A stretch of 20,685 nucleotides of DNA from Clostridiales bacterium UBA4706 (GTDB lineage: Bacteria; Bacillota; Clostridia; Oscillospirales; Oscillospiraceae), in contig DHKA01000016.1 in the NCBI GenBank assembly GCA_002404605.1, positions 7,622 through 28,306 of the forward strand. Direction: 5' to 3'. The position numbers and the translations under genes are program-made. Under the pieces are notes generated by a model. That model saw only the letters and a list, made by a program, of their open reading frames with translations. It did no database searches and was not told where the DNA came from. Position 1 is the stretch's first letter; every line of letters begins with the position of its first letter. Shown piece after piece: positions 13,298-19,596 of this stretch.

Positions 13298-15172
13298 TTA
13301 TTCCGCGAGCGTTTCCCACTCGGCGTAAAGCGCTTCAAGCGATTCCTCGGCGGCGTCCTTCTGCGTGCCGAGCTCGAGCAGCTTCTGGTAATCCGAGGCG
13401 TTTTTCACCATTTCGGCTTCGATGTCGCGCAGCGACGCCTCGGCGCGCTCAATGTCGCGCTCGATCTTCTGGCGGCGGCGGTCGCGGTTCGGCTCGGTCT
13501 TTTTCTTCGGCTTTTCCTCGCGCGCGGCGCTCTTCGCGGTCTTTGCCGGCGGCTGGAGCGCTTCCTGCCGCGCCTTATATTCGCGCCATTCGGCAAAGCC
13601 GCCGCGGTAATCCTCGATCTGCCCGTCGTGCAGACACCAGATGCGCGTGGCGAATTTCTCAATGAACCAGCGGTCGTGGCTCACGAAAAGCAGCGCCTCG
13701 CTGTAGTCCATGAGCGCGTCCTCCATCCACTCGCGCGAGAGAAGATCGAGATGGTTCGTCGGCTCGTCGAGCATGAGGAAGTTTATATCGTCCCGCATGA
13801 GGATGCACAGCCGCAGACGGCTCTGCTCGCCGCCGGAGAGCACCGAAACGGTCTTGAACACGTCCTCGCCCCGGAAGCCGAACGCCGCGAGACGGTTTCG
13901 CGCCGTCTGCGGATCGCACTTCGCCTCCCAGAGCATCGTGTCCACCATGTCGCGCGAGGGATCGTCAAAGCGCACGAGCTGCGGCAGGTACGCGCTCTTG
14001 ACCGCGGGGCCGAGATGGATCCAGCCGCGGTCCGGCGTTTCCTCGCCGGTGATACAGCGGAGCAGGGTGGACTTTCCCGTGCCGTTGTCGCCGATGAGCG
14101 CGATGCGCTCGCCCGGCTCGATGAGCTCGTCGATGCCGGAGAAGAGCTTCTTCTCGCCGTAGGACTTCGCTACGTCCTCAAGCACAAGGACCTCGTCGCC
14201 GAAAAATTCCTTCTGCCGGAAGCGGACGGAGAGCTTTTTGTCCTCGCGCGGTTTTTCGGCGGTCTGGAGCCGCGCGATGCGCTTTTCCATGGAGAACGCG
14301 CGCTTGTGCAGCTTGTCCGCGCCCATGAACGCCCACAGGTGAAGATCGTCCGCCGCCTTCTGGAGGTGCGCGATCTCCTTCTGATTTTTTTCGTATTGCT
14401 TGCGCAGTTCCTCATACCGGCGCTGCTTTTCCTCGGCATAGAACGTATAGTTGCCGTTATAAAACTCCGCCTTGCCGTTGACGATCTCAATGATGCGCTG
14501 CGCGATTTTATCGAGAAACCAGCGGTCGTGTGATATGGCGAGCACCGTCCCCTTGAAGTGGAGCAGATAATCCTCCAGCCACTCGGTCGCGTGCATGTCG
14601 AGATGGTTTGTCGGCTCGTCGAGCAGGAGGATGTCGGTGTCCTCCAGAATGAGGCGCGCCAGGTTGACGCGCGTTTTCTCCCCGCCGGAGAGCGAGTCGA
14701 AAAGCTGATCGCGCATGGCGGGCGGAATGTCGAGACCGTTGGCGACCTTGCTGCGGCGTACCTCGGCGTCATACCCGCCGAGCGTTTCAAAGCGCGAGAG
14801 AAGCTCGTCGTATTCCGAGAGCAGCGCGCGGTCATCCGATACCGCCATAAGCTCTTCGAGCTTTCGCATCCGCGATTGCATCGCGTTGAGCCGTTCCTCG
14901 GCGGTGGCGAGCACATCCTCCACGGTATACCCTGCCGGATAGTGCGGGATCTGCGAAACAAGGCCCAGCCGCTTGCCGCGGGCAATGTCGATCTCGCCCT
15001 TGTCCTCAGTGAGCTCACCGACCATCAGTCGGAAAAGCGTCGTTTTCCCTGTACCGTTGCGACCGAGAATGCCAACGCGCTCGCCGTGCTGCACTTGAAA
15101 CGTCAGCCCGTCGAGAATGTTGTTGTTGACCTCAAACGCTTTCGTGAGGTCCCGGACGGAAATGTCAATCAT
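13298..15172 (-). CDS. ABC-F family ATPase (Uup/EttA-like translation factor)
   Basis: A 624-residue soluble protein with two ATP-binding cassettes and no membrane segment. Cassette 1 has Walker A GRNGTGKTT from Gly37, signature LSGGEKTR and Walker B ILLLDEPTNHLD. Cassette 2 has GDNGTGKST, LSGGEQSR and FLMLDEPTNHLD. The linker between them (~240-320) is the charged P-site-tRNA-interaction helix pair. After residue ~535 comes a lysine-rich stretch and a C-terminal coiled coil, as in Uup. ABC-F proteins act on ribosomes; some give antibiotic resistance, but nothing here points to that and the housekeeping neighbourhood speaks against it. It overlaps the upstream PBP gene by 8 bases (ATGATTGA), indicating coupled translation. 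Confidence 0.93.
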   Translation of the reverse strand: MIDISVRDLTKAFEVNNNILDGLTFQVQHGERVGILGRNGTGKTTLFRLMVGELTEDKGEIDIARGKRLGLVSQIPHYPAGYTVEDVLATAEERLNAMQSRMRKLEELMAVSDDRALLSEYDELLSRFETLGGYDAEVRRSKVANGLDIPPAMRDQLFDSLSGGEKTRVNLARLILEDTDILLLDEPTNHLDMHATEWLEDYLLHFKGTVLAISHDRWFLDKIAQRIIEIVNGKAEFYNGNYTFYAEEKQRRYEELRKQYEKNQKEIAHLQKAADDLHLWAFMGADKLHKRAFSMEKRIARLQTAEKPREDKKLSVRFRQKEFFGDEVLVLEDVAKSYGEKKLFSGIDELIEPGERIALIGDNGTGKSTLLRCITGEETPDRGWIHLGPAVKSAYLPQLVRFDDPSRDMVDTMLWEAKCDPQTARNRLAAFGFRGEDVFKTVSVLSGGEQSRLRLCILMRDDINFLMLDEPTNHLDLLSREWMEDALMDYSEALLFVSHDRWFIEKFATRIWCLHDGQIEDYRGGFAEWREYKARQEALQPPAKTAKSAAREEKPKKKTEPNRDRRRQKIERDIERAEASLRDIEAEMVKNASDYQKLLELGTQKDAAEESLEALYAEWETLAE

Positions 15173-16472
15173 TGGAATAATACTCCATTACAGTCTGTAA
15201 TACGGAATTGGCGACGCCCCCGGCCTGCAGAAGCCCTCCGCCGCCGTGCTCGAGCATCACCGCAAACGCCACCGGCGCGCCGGTGCGCAGATACCCGACG
15301 AACCAGGCGTGCGTCGTGCCGTCGCCGACCTCCGCCGTGCCGCTCTTGGCGCAGAGATCGAGCCCCGGGAACCGGTCGCGGCCGTAGCCGTAGGCCACGT
15401 CGTAGCTCATGCACTCGCCGGTATATTCTGCCGTCTCCGCGTCCATGAGCACCGCGCCGCCGCCCACGCCGCCATAGGCGAGCGTCGGCGTAACGGCGGT
15501 GCCGCCGTTTGCAATGGCGGCGCACAGCCGCAGCATCGAATACGGCGTCACAAGATCGGTATACTGCCCGATGCCGAGCCACGCCTCGTCGCTGCTGCCC
15601 GGCTCCGCGGTCTCGATCTTGCCGGAGGCCGTGGCCGCGCCGTCAAGCGTGAGAGACCCGGCCACGCCGAGCCTCTGCGCAGTTTTCACGATCGTTTCGC
15701 TGCCGAGTTCGAGCGCCAGCTCTCCGAATGCGCAGTTGCAGGAGTTTGCGAGTGCCTGCTCGATCGTCTGCGGGCCGTGCCAGCCCGTGCATACGACCGT
15801 CCCGCCGGGGAGATCGAGATATTGATCGCAGGCGAACGTCTGTTCGGTGAGATCGGGGAGATTTTCCGCCGCGGCGATGAGCGTCACGAGCTTGAAGACC
15901 GAGCCCGGCGTGAAAGTGCCGAGCGTGCAGCGGTTGATGAAAAGACCGTCGATGCTCATGTCGGCCTCGCCGTTCGGATCGTAGGAAGGGGAGGAGACCA
16001 TGGTCAATATTTCGCCGGTCTCGTAGTTCATCACGAGCACCGCGCCGCGGCGTCCCGCGAGCGCGTCCCACGCGGCGGTCTGCAATCTTGTGTCGAGCGA
16101 GAGCGCAACGGTCGTGCCGCCGCCGGGCGTGCCGTAAACAAACGAGTAGCCCGCAAGTTCATCGGCAAATGCGGAGATCGCGCCGCTGATGTATCCGCGG
16201 TAGTCGCCGACGGCGTGAACGGAAGAGAGCCGCACGGTGGGATCGTCCGCATAGCGTCCCACGCCGTTTTCGGTCTGCGCGAGGATCACGCCGTTGCGGT
16301 CGGTCAACGTGCTGCTTTTGAGCACGCCGTTTTGGTAAATGTGCCGGTTGGCGCTGTAGGACGCCCAGTCGCCGCCATAGAGTGCAAGCCGGACGACGAA
16401 AAAGCCCATGCCGAGCAGCAGCGCTGCCGCAAGCAGCAGCGCAATGGCGGAGCGGTGTTCAATGCGCTTCAT
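15165..16472 (-). CDS. Class B penicillin-binding protein, PbpA/FtsI-like transpeptidase
   Basis: A 435-residue protein with an N-terminal membrane anchor (residues 8-31) and a periplasm-side transpeptidase domain. The catalytic triad motifs are SVFK (Ser191-Lys194), SCN (Ser244-Asn246) and KSGT (Lys376-Thr379). It is shorter than FtsI or PBP2 and has only a brief N-terminal non-catalytic region (~35-115), like the PbpA proteins encoded next to SEDS proteins in Gram-positive bacteria. It cross-links peptidoglycan and should work as a pair with the SEDS protein encoded just upstream, whose stop overlaps its start (ATGA, 4 bases). Whether the pair acts in division, elongation or sporulation cannot be read from the sequence. 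Confidence 0.93.
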   Translation of the reverse strand: MKRIEHRSAIALLLAAALLLGMGFFVVRLALYGGDWASYSANRHIYQNGVLKSSTLTDRNGVILAQTENGVGRYADDPTVRLSSVHAVGDYRGYISGAISAFADELAGYSFVYGTPGGGTTVALSLDTRLQTAAWDALAGRRGAVLVMNYETGEILTMVSSPSYDPNGEADMSIDGLFINRCTLGTFTPGSVFKLVTLIAAAENLPDLTEQTFACDQYLDLPGGTVVCTGWHGPQTIEQALANSCNCAFGELALELGSETIVKTAQRLGVAGSLTLDGAATASGKIETAEPGSSDEAWLGIGQYTDLVTPYSMLRLCAAIANGGTAVTPTLAYGGVGGGAVLMDAETAEYTGECMSYDVAYGYGRDRFPGLDLCAKSGTAEVGDGTTHAWFVGYLRTGAPVAFAVMLEHGGGGLLQAGGVANSVLQTVMEYYSND

Positions 16473-18175
16473 TTCACCGCCTCCTTTTTCTTTTTGCCGC
16501 GGCGGGCGTTCTCAAAGCTCGTGCGCAGCGCAAAGCTGCCGCCGGAGCGTGTGTCTCCGGCCTTGATATACGCAAGCATGCCCCAGCAGGAGATGAGGCT
16601 CGACCCGCCTTTCGATACGAACGGGAACGTCACGCCCGTAAACGGCAGCAGGTCGAGCGAGCCGAACACATTGAGCGCGAGCTGCGCCATGAAGATCGTG
16701 ACCGTGGCGCACGAGGCGATGACGTAATAGGAAGAGCGCCCCGCCGCCGCGCTGCGTACGGAGAACACCGCGAGCAGCAGCAGCGAGAGCACGCAGCAGA
16801 GCGCGACAATGAGCCCCAGCTCCTCGCACACGACGCCGAACACCATGTCGGTGTTCGCGGCGAATATGTTTTTGAGCCAGCCCGCCCCCGCGCCGCGGCC
16901 AAAGAGACCGCCCGCGGCGGTCGCAGACATGGTGCGCACCTGCTGAAAGCCGGTGTTCAGAGGATCCTCCCACGCATGGCCCCAGGTGGCGAACCGCTGC
17001 GCCACATACGGCTTTACGGTCAGAACGAGCATCACGGCGAGCGCTGCGCCGCCAATGGCGAGAAAAAGCGTGGCAAAGCTCCCCGAGCGCATGAAGGATA
17101 TAACGAGAAAGCATACGAAGAAAACGAGCGCCGTGCCGAAATCGCCCATGAGCGCCAGCGCGCCCACGCATACGGCAGAGAAGGCGATGAACAGAATAAG
17201 GTTGCGCCGCCGGAACAGGCGGTCGAGCGTCGCCGCGCCCGCGTAGACGTAAGCGATCTTGACAAATTCTGAGGGCTGGAGCGTCTGCCCGGCGATGCTC
17301 AGCCAGTTCTTCGCGCCCCAGATCGTTTCGCTCAGCAGCAGATTGAGCGCGAGAAAGCCGAGCGCAGCGAACGCCATCGGCCAGCGCATCGCGCGCACCC
17401 GGTGCAGATCGCGCAGCCAGACGCCGAGCGCAAAGAAGAGCGCGAGCGCCGCGAGAAACAAAAGGCACTGCCGCCCCATGCTCTCCGGCGCGGAGGACCC
17501 GGCGACGGAAAAGCCGACGCTCGTGAGGAAAAACGCGATCGTCTCCGGCTCAAATCCGCGCACGGAAATGCTGCGCATCACAAAATAGCAGAACCATTCC
17601 ATCGCAATGAGCAGCCCGAACGAGAGCATAACGTAAATGAGCGCCGCGCCGTGCGTCGTGAAGAAAAACTGGAAGAGCAACACGAGCTGAAAGCACACGA
17701 GCAGAAGAAGCGTCACCGCCGGTTGCACCTTGCGCCCGGTCACGGGGCGCTTGCGCTGCAATGTGGCGCGCTGCGCATCGTCCAGCGCGAGAAAGTGCAG
17801 CTCCATTTTGCCGAGCCGGATCGTATCCCCGCCATGGAGCGGCGCGTCGCCCGTGACGGTCTCGCCGTTCAGCCAGACGCCCTTGCCGCCGTCGAGCGCG
17901 GAGAGCGTCCACTCGCCCGCGCCGGAGCGTTGAATGGCGGCATGGCTGCGCTCGATCCCCTCGCCGGTGAGCACGATGTCCGAGGCCTTCGCCCGGCCGA
18001 GGATGCACTCCCAATGCTCGATCGCGCGCGACGAGCCGTCCGGCAGCTCCAGATACCCCCAGACCTCCGGCACGTACTTTTCGCTCAGCATCGAGCGCGC
18101 GCAGCGCGCCACGATCCACACGGCAAAAAACGCGAGCACATACCCCGTATATTGTAAAAAAGCGGCTTCTGTCAT
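16469..18175 (-). CDS. SEDS peptidoglycan glycosyltransferase (FtsW/RodA family) with N-terminal FHA domain
   Basis: A 568-residue membrane protein. One N-terminal membrane helix (about 7-27) is followed by an FHA domain at about 40-130 (GRAKASDIVL with Gly60-Arg61, ERSHA with His78, and LNGE), and then a ten-segment SEDS domain. SEDS signatures are QPSEFVKIAYVYAG, GDFGTALVFF and TGVTFPFVSKGGSS. NTDMVFGVVCEELG holds Asp443, at the place of the essential Asp of FtsW/RodA. The protein polymerises lipid II into glycan strands together with a class B PBP, encoded next. FHA domains bind phosphothreonine; here the conserved Ser of S-x-x-H is Glu75, so binding may be altered. The ATG at 18175 has GGAG 7 bases upstream; longer in-frame starts lie upstream of the promoter. 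Confidence 0.92.
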   Translation of the reverse strand: MTEAAFLQYTGYVLAFFAVWIVARCARSMLSEKYVPEVWGYLELPDGSSRAIEHWECILGRAKASDIVLTGEGIERSHAAIQRSGAGEWTLSALDGGKGVWLNGETVTGDAPLHGGDTIRLGKMELHFLALDDAQRATLQRKRPVTGRKVQPAVTLLLLVCFQLVLLFQFFFTTHGAALIYVMLSFGLLIAMEWFCYFVMRSISVRGFEPETIAFFLTSVGFSVAGSSAPESMGRQCLLFLAALALFFALGVWLRDLHRVRAMRWPMAFAALGFLALNLLLSETIWGAKNWLSIAGQTLQPSEFVKIAYVYAGAATLDRLFRRRNLILFIAFSAVCVGALALMGDFGTALVFFVCFLVISFMRSGSFATLFLAIGGAALAVMLVLTVKPYVAQRFATWGHAWEDPLNTGFQQVRTMSATAAGGLFGRGAGAGWLKNIFAANTDMVFGVVCEELGLIVALCCVLSLLLLAVFSVRSAAAGRSSYYVIASCATVTIFMAQLALNVFGSLDLLPFTGVTFPFVSKGGSSLISCWGMLAYIKAGDTRSGGSFALRTSFENARRGKKKKEAVK

Positions 18176-18209
18176 GCATTCGCTCCGTAAAGACAATAAT
18201 ACAAAATAT

Positions 18210-18238
18210 ATTATATCATTTTTCTTGCCGCAAGAAAA
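18210..18238 (-). promoter_or_regulatory. Possible promoter of the SEDS-PBP-ABCF-recG unit
   Basis: On the minus strand TATAAT (18210-18215) lies 17 bases after TTTTCT (18233-18238), a weak -35 box. The -35 falls in the same palindrome that covers the divergent tmk -35, so a repressor there could affect both directions. Confidence 0.4.
18220..18238. promoter_or_regulatory. Palindrome between divergent SEDS and tmk promoters
   Basis: A perfect inverted repeat TTTTCTTGC-C-GCAAGAAAA with 9-bp arms around a single central base. It contains the tmk -35 hexamer and the proposed -35 of the opposite unit. This is the geometry of an operator for a dimeric regulator; the protein is unknown. Confidence 0.5.
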
Positions 18239-18253
18239 GAGATTTGCTATAAT
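18225..18253 (+). promoter_or_regulatory. tmk promoter
   Basis: TTGCCG (18225-18230), a 17-base spacer and TATAAT (18248-18253). The start codon lies 40 bases after the -10 box. Confidence 0.7.
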
Positions 18254-18293
18254 ATCTGCGAACAAATCGCGCCTTGCGGCGGGAGGAACTGCC

Positions 18294-18914
18294 ATGAACG
18301 GAAAATTCATCGTCATCGAAGGGCTGGACGGCTCGGGAAAAACCACGCAGATGACGGCGCTTGCAAAGAATCTGCGCGCTCTCGGCTACGCCGTGGCGGA
18401 GACCGCGGAGCCAACGGCGAGCACGACCGGCGGCCTCGCGCGCGACGCGCTCTCCGGCTTCACGCCGCGCACCGGCGCGGAGATCGCCGCGCTCTTCATG
18501 GCCGACCGCGTGGCGCATAACGTAAATCCCGTCAACGGCATCGGAAAGCTCCTCTCGGAGGGGCGGATCGTCCTCTGCGACCGGTATTACTATTCCTCGC
18601 TCGCCTACCAGGGCACCGTGACCGACCCGGAGTGGGTGTTCCATATCAATATCGACTGCCCGGAGATCCGAAAGCCCGATCTCTGCGTTTTTCTTGATTT
18701 GGACGACGAGGAATGTCTGCGCCGCATGGAGCAGGGACGGTCTTACCGCGAGATCTACGAGAACGAAAACTCCCTGCTCGCCGTGCGCCGGCGGTATTAT
18801 GAGATCTTCCGGCGGCTGGAGCATCGGGACAAGATCTGCGTCGTGAACGCCGCCCGCACGCCCGAAGAGGTCGCCGCGGACGTACTTTCCGCCGTAAAGT
18901 CGGCGCTGGACTGA
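18294..18914 (+). CDS. tmk: Thymidylate kinase (dTMP kinase)
   Basis: A 206-residue P-loop kinase of normal length. Walker A is EGLDGSGKTT (residues 9-18), the DR(Y/H) motif is Asp96-Arg97 in LCDRYYYSSLAYQG, and a LID-like segment RRMEQGRSYREIYE follows. It converts dTMP to dTDP for DNA synthesis in the cytoplasm. The ATG at 18294 has GGGAGG 7 bases upstream. It stands alone: it diverges from the SEDS unit and is followed by a tRNA gene with its own promoter. The DGSGKT P-loop lacks the second Arg found in some type I enzymes. Residue substitutions around the P-loop are minor, so the assignment is firm. Confidence 0.92.
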   Translation: MNGKFIVIEGLDGSGKTTQMTALAKNLRALGYAVAETAEPTASTTGGLARDALSGFTPRTGAEIAALFMADRVAHNVNPVNGIGKLLSEGRIVLCDRYYYSSLAYQGTVTDPEWVFHINIDCPEIRKPDLCVFLDLDDEECLRRMEQGRSYREIYENENSLLAVRRRYYEIFRRLEHRDKICVVNAARTPEEVAADVLSAVKSALD

Positions 18915-18923
18915 TTTTTTGCA

Positions 18924-18953
18924 TTGACAATGCCGTATTCGTTGTGGTATGAT
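18924..18953 (+). promoter_or_regulatory. tRNA-Ser promoter
   Basis: A consensus TTGACA (18924-18929), an 18-base spacer and TATGAT (18948-18953), 13 bases before the mature tRNA 5' end. Confidence 0.8.
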
Positions 18954-18966
18954 ACGCAAGCGGTCT

Positions 18967-19058
18967 GGAGAAGTACCCAAGTGGCCGAAGGGGCTCCCCT
19001 GCTAAGGGAGTAGTCGGTGATGAGCCGAGCCCGGGTTCAAATCCCGGCTTCTCCGCCA
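18967..19058 (+). tRNA. tRNA-Ser(GCU), CCA encoded
   Basis: The acceptor stem GGAGAAG (18967-18973) pairs with CTTCTCC (19048-19054), followed by G and an encoded CCA (19056-19058). The anticodon stem CTCCC/GGGAG encloses the loop CTGCTAA, with anticodon GCT at 19001-19003, reading AGC and AGU. The long variable arm typical of tRNA-Ser is present, and the T arm is CCGGG-TTCAAAT-CCCGG. Confidence 0.97.
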
Positions 19059-19062
19059 AAAA

Positions 19063-19099
19063 CAGACGCCTTTTGTGAAAGCAAAAGGCGTCTGTTTTT
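19063..19099 (+). terminator. tRNA-Ser terminator
   Basis: A perfect 13-bp stem CAGACGCCTTTTG/CAAAAGGCGTCTG (19063-19075 with 19082-19094) with a 6-base loop is followed by five T. It begins 5 bases after the tRNA CCA end, so the tRNA is transcribed alone. Confidence 0.93.
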
Positions 19100-19172
19100 C
19101 ACTGTATCCCGTATTTAAGTGTGAGCGGGAGACCCTGCAATCTCATGCGCGTAAGCAGGAAGACGAAACCGC
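19100..19172. other. Short spacer between tRNA terminator and small-RNA promoter
   Basis: No reading frame with a ribosome binding site is seen. A weak stem CCTGC/GCAGG is the only structure noticed. It opens the 497-base stretch (19100-19596) that has no standard gene; the remainder of that stretch is described in the following entries. Confidence 0.5.
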
Positions 19173-19201
19173 TTGACATGGTGCGGAGCGGGCGATATAA
19201 T
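19173..19201 (+). promoter_or_regulatory. Consensus promoter of a small RNA
   Basis: A perfect TTGACA (19173-19178) and a perfect TATAAT (19196-19201) are 17 bases apart. This is the strongest match to the sigma-A consensus in the window, with no open reading frame of normal size behind it. Confidence 0.85.
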
Positions 19202-19207
19202 TAAGTA

Positions 19208-19301
19208 CGTAAAAGGGCGCTGCGACAAGCGGTTAGCCCCGACATTAACAGTTCATAGCAAAGCTACGAAAGACCGTCACTTGGCCGAGTGGCGGTTTTT
19301 G
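19208..19301 (+). ncRNA. Candidate small RNA, about 95 nt, class not recognised
   Basis: The unit runs from a predicted start near 19208 to a terminator with stem CCGTCACT/AGTGGCGG (19274-19281 with 19288-19295, one G-T pair) and five T (19296-19300). Inside are a nested hairpin (GGGC 19215-19218 with GCCC 19236-19239, and GCT 19219-19221 with AGC 19228-19230) and a small hairpin TAGC-AAA-GCTA (19256-19266). No start codon with a ribosome binding site is seen in it. It does not resemble 6S RNA, SRP RNA, tmRNA or a riboswitch I know. It cannot regulate a downstream gene in cis, because the next plus-strand sequence is antisense to other units. Its 3' end overlaps the end of a minus-strand small-peptide unit. 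Confidence 0.7.
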
Positions 19302-19311
19302 CTTTTTACGG

Positions 19312-19350
19312 TTATCGTGATCGTGTATGAAAAGTAATCGTAATAGGCAT
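19312..19350 (-). CDS. Possible 12-residue peptide with strong ribosome binding site
   Basis: An ATG at 19350 is preceded, 8 bases upstream, by AAGGGGGG, one of the best ribosome binding sites in the window, and a promoter lies about 90 bases upstream. The frame reads MPITITFHTRSR and stops. From 19321 a second frame continues as ITITVKSKNRHSAK to a stop at 19277, so one extra base would give a peptide of about 24 residues reaching into the small-RNA terminator. This may be a decayed or frameshifted peptide gene, or the short peptide may be real. I do not recognise a family with certainty. Confidence 0.4.
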   Translation of the reverse strand: MPITITFHTRSR

Positions 19351-19438
19351 ACGCTTCACCCCCCTTTTTTCGGGATGGTGTGAGCCAACCGCCTGCCGTT
19401 GTGCAGTGTCCTTAGCACTCTTGAAAAGCGCCATTTGC

Positions 19439-19467
19439 AGGATAGCATAGCATCCGCCGAAATGCAA
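19439..19467 (-). promoter_or_regulatory. Promoter of the minus-strand small-peptide unit
   Basis: On the minus strand TTGCAT (19462-19467) and TATCCT (19439-19444) are 17 bases apart. Transcription would start near 19432 and reach the small peptide ATG after a leader of about 80 bases. Confidence 0.55.
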
Positions 19468-19535
19468 GGAAAACCGAATAAGATTTTCCCTCGCGCAAGC
19501 GGACGTCTGCATTGAGGGGGGGAAAATGAAAAGTG

Positions 19536-19563
19536 CGGGCAGCTCCTGTGAAGGTGCTGCCCG
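19536..19563 (-). terminator. Terminator after oligoendopeptidase F
   Basis: A perfect 8-bp stem CGGGCAGC/GCTGCCCG (19536-19543 with 19556-19563) with a 12-base loop lies 33 bases after the stop. On the minus strand it is followed by ACTTTTCATTTT. Confidence 0.75.
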
Positions 19564-19596
19564 ACGATGCTGTTATGCCTGTTTTGAGAAGAGTTT

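Noticed and set aside
12309..13328. Plus-strand open frame of 339 codons
   Set aside because: It lies opposite recG, which has complete helicase motifs; composition is skewed to Arg, His and Ala, with no ribosome binding site.
13628..14533. Plus-strand open frame of 301 codons opposite the ABC-F gene
   Set aside because: The ABC-F gene on the other strand carries all Walker and signature motifs; this frame has none and no start signal.
15246..16727. Plus-strand open frame of 493 codons
   Set aside because: It is antisense to the PBP and SEDS genes, which both have catalytic motifs and good starts; it is Arg/Ala/Glu-rich without domains.
16469..18346. Longer SEDS protein starting at 18346
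   Set aside because: The extension runs through the divergent promoter region and the tmk start; the ATG at 18175 has a GGAG site and begins with a plausible membrane helix.
19312..19512. A 66-residue minus-strand frame containing the short peptide
   Set aside because: Its upstream part precedes the predicted transcription start near 19432. The ATG at 19434 lies at that start without a ribosome binding site, so only the ATG at 19350 is well supported.
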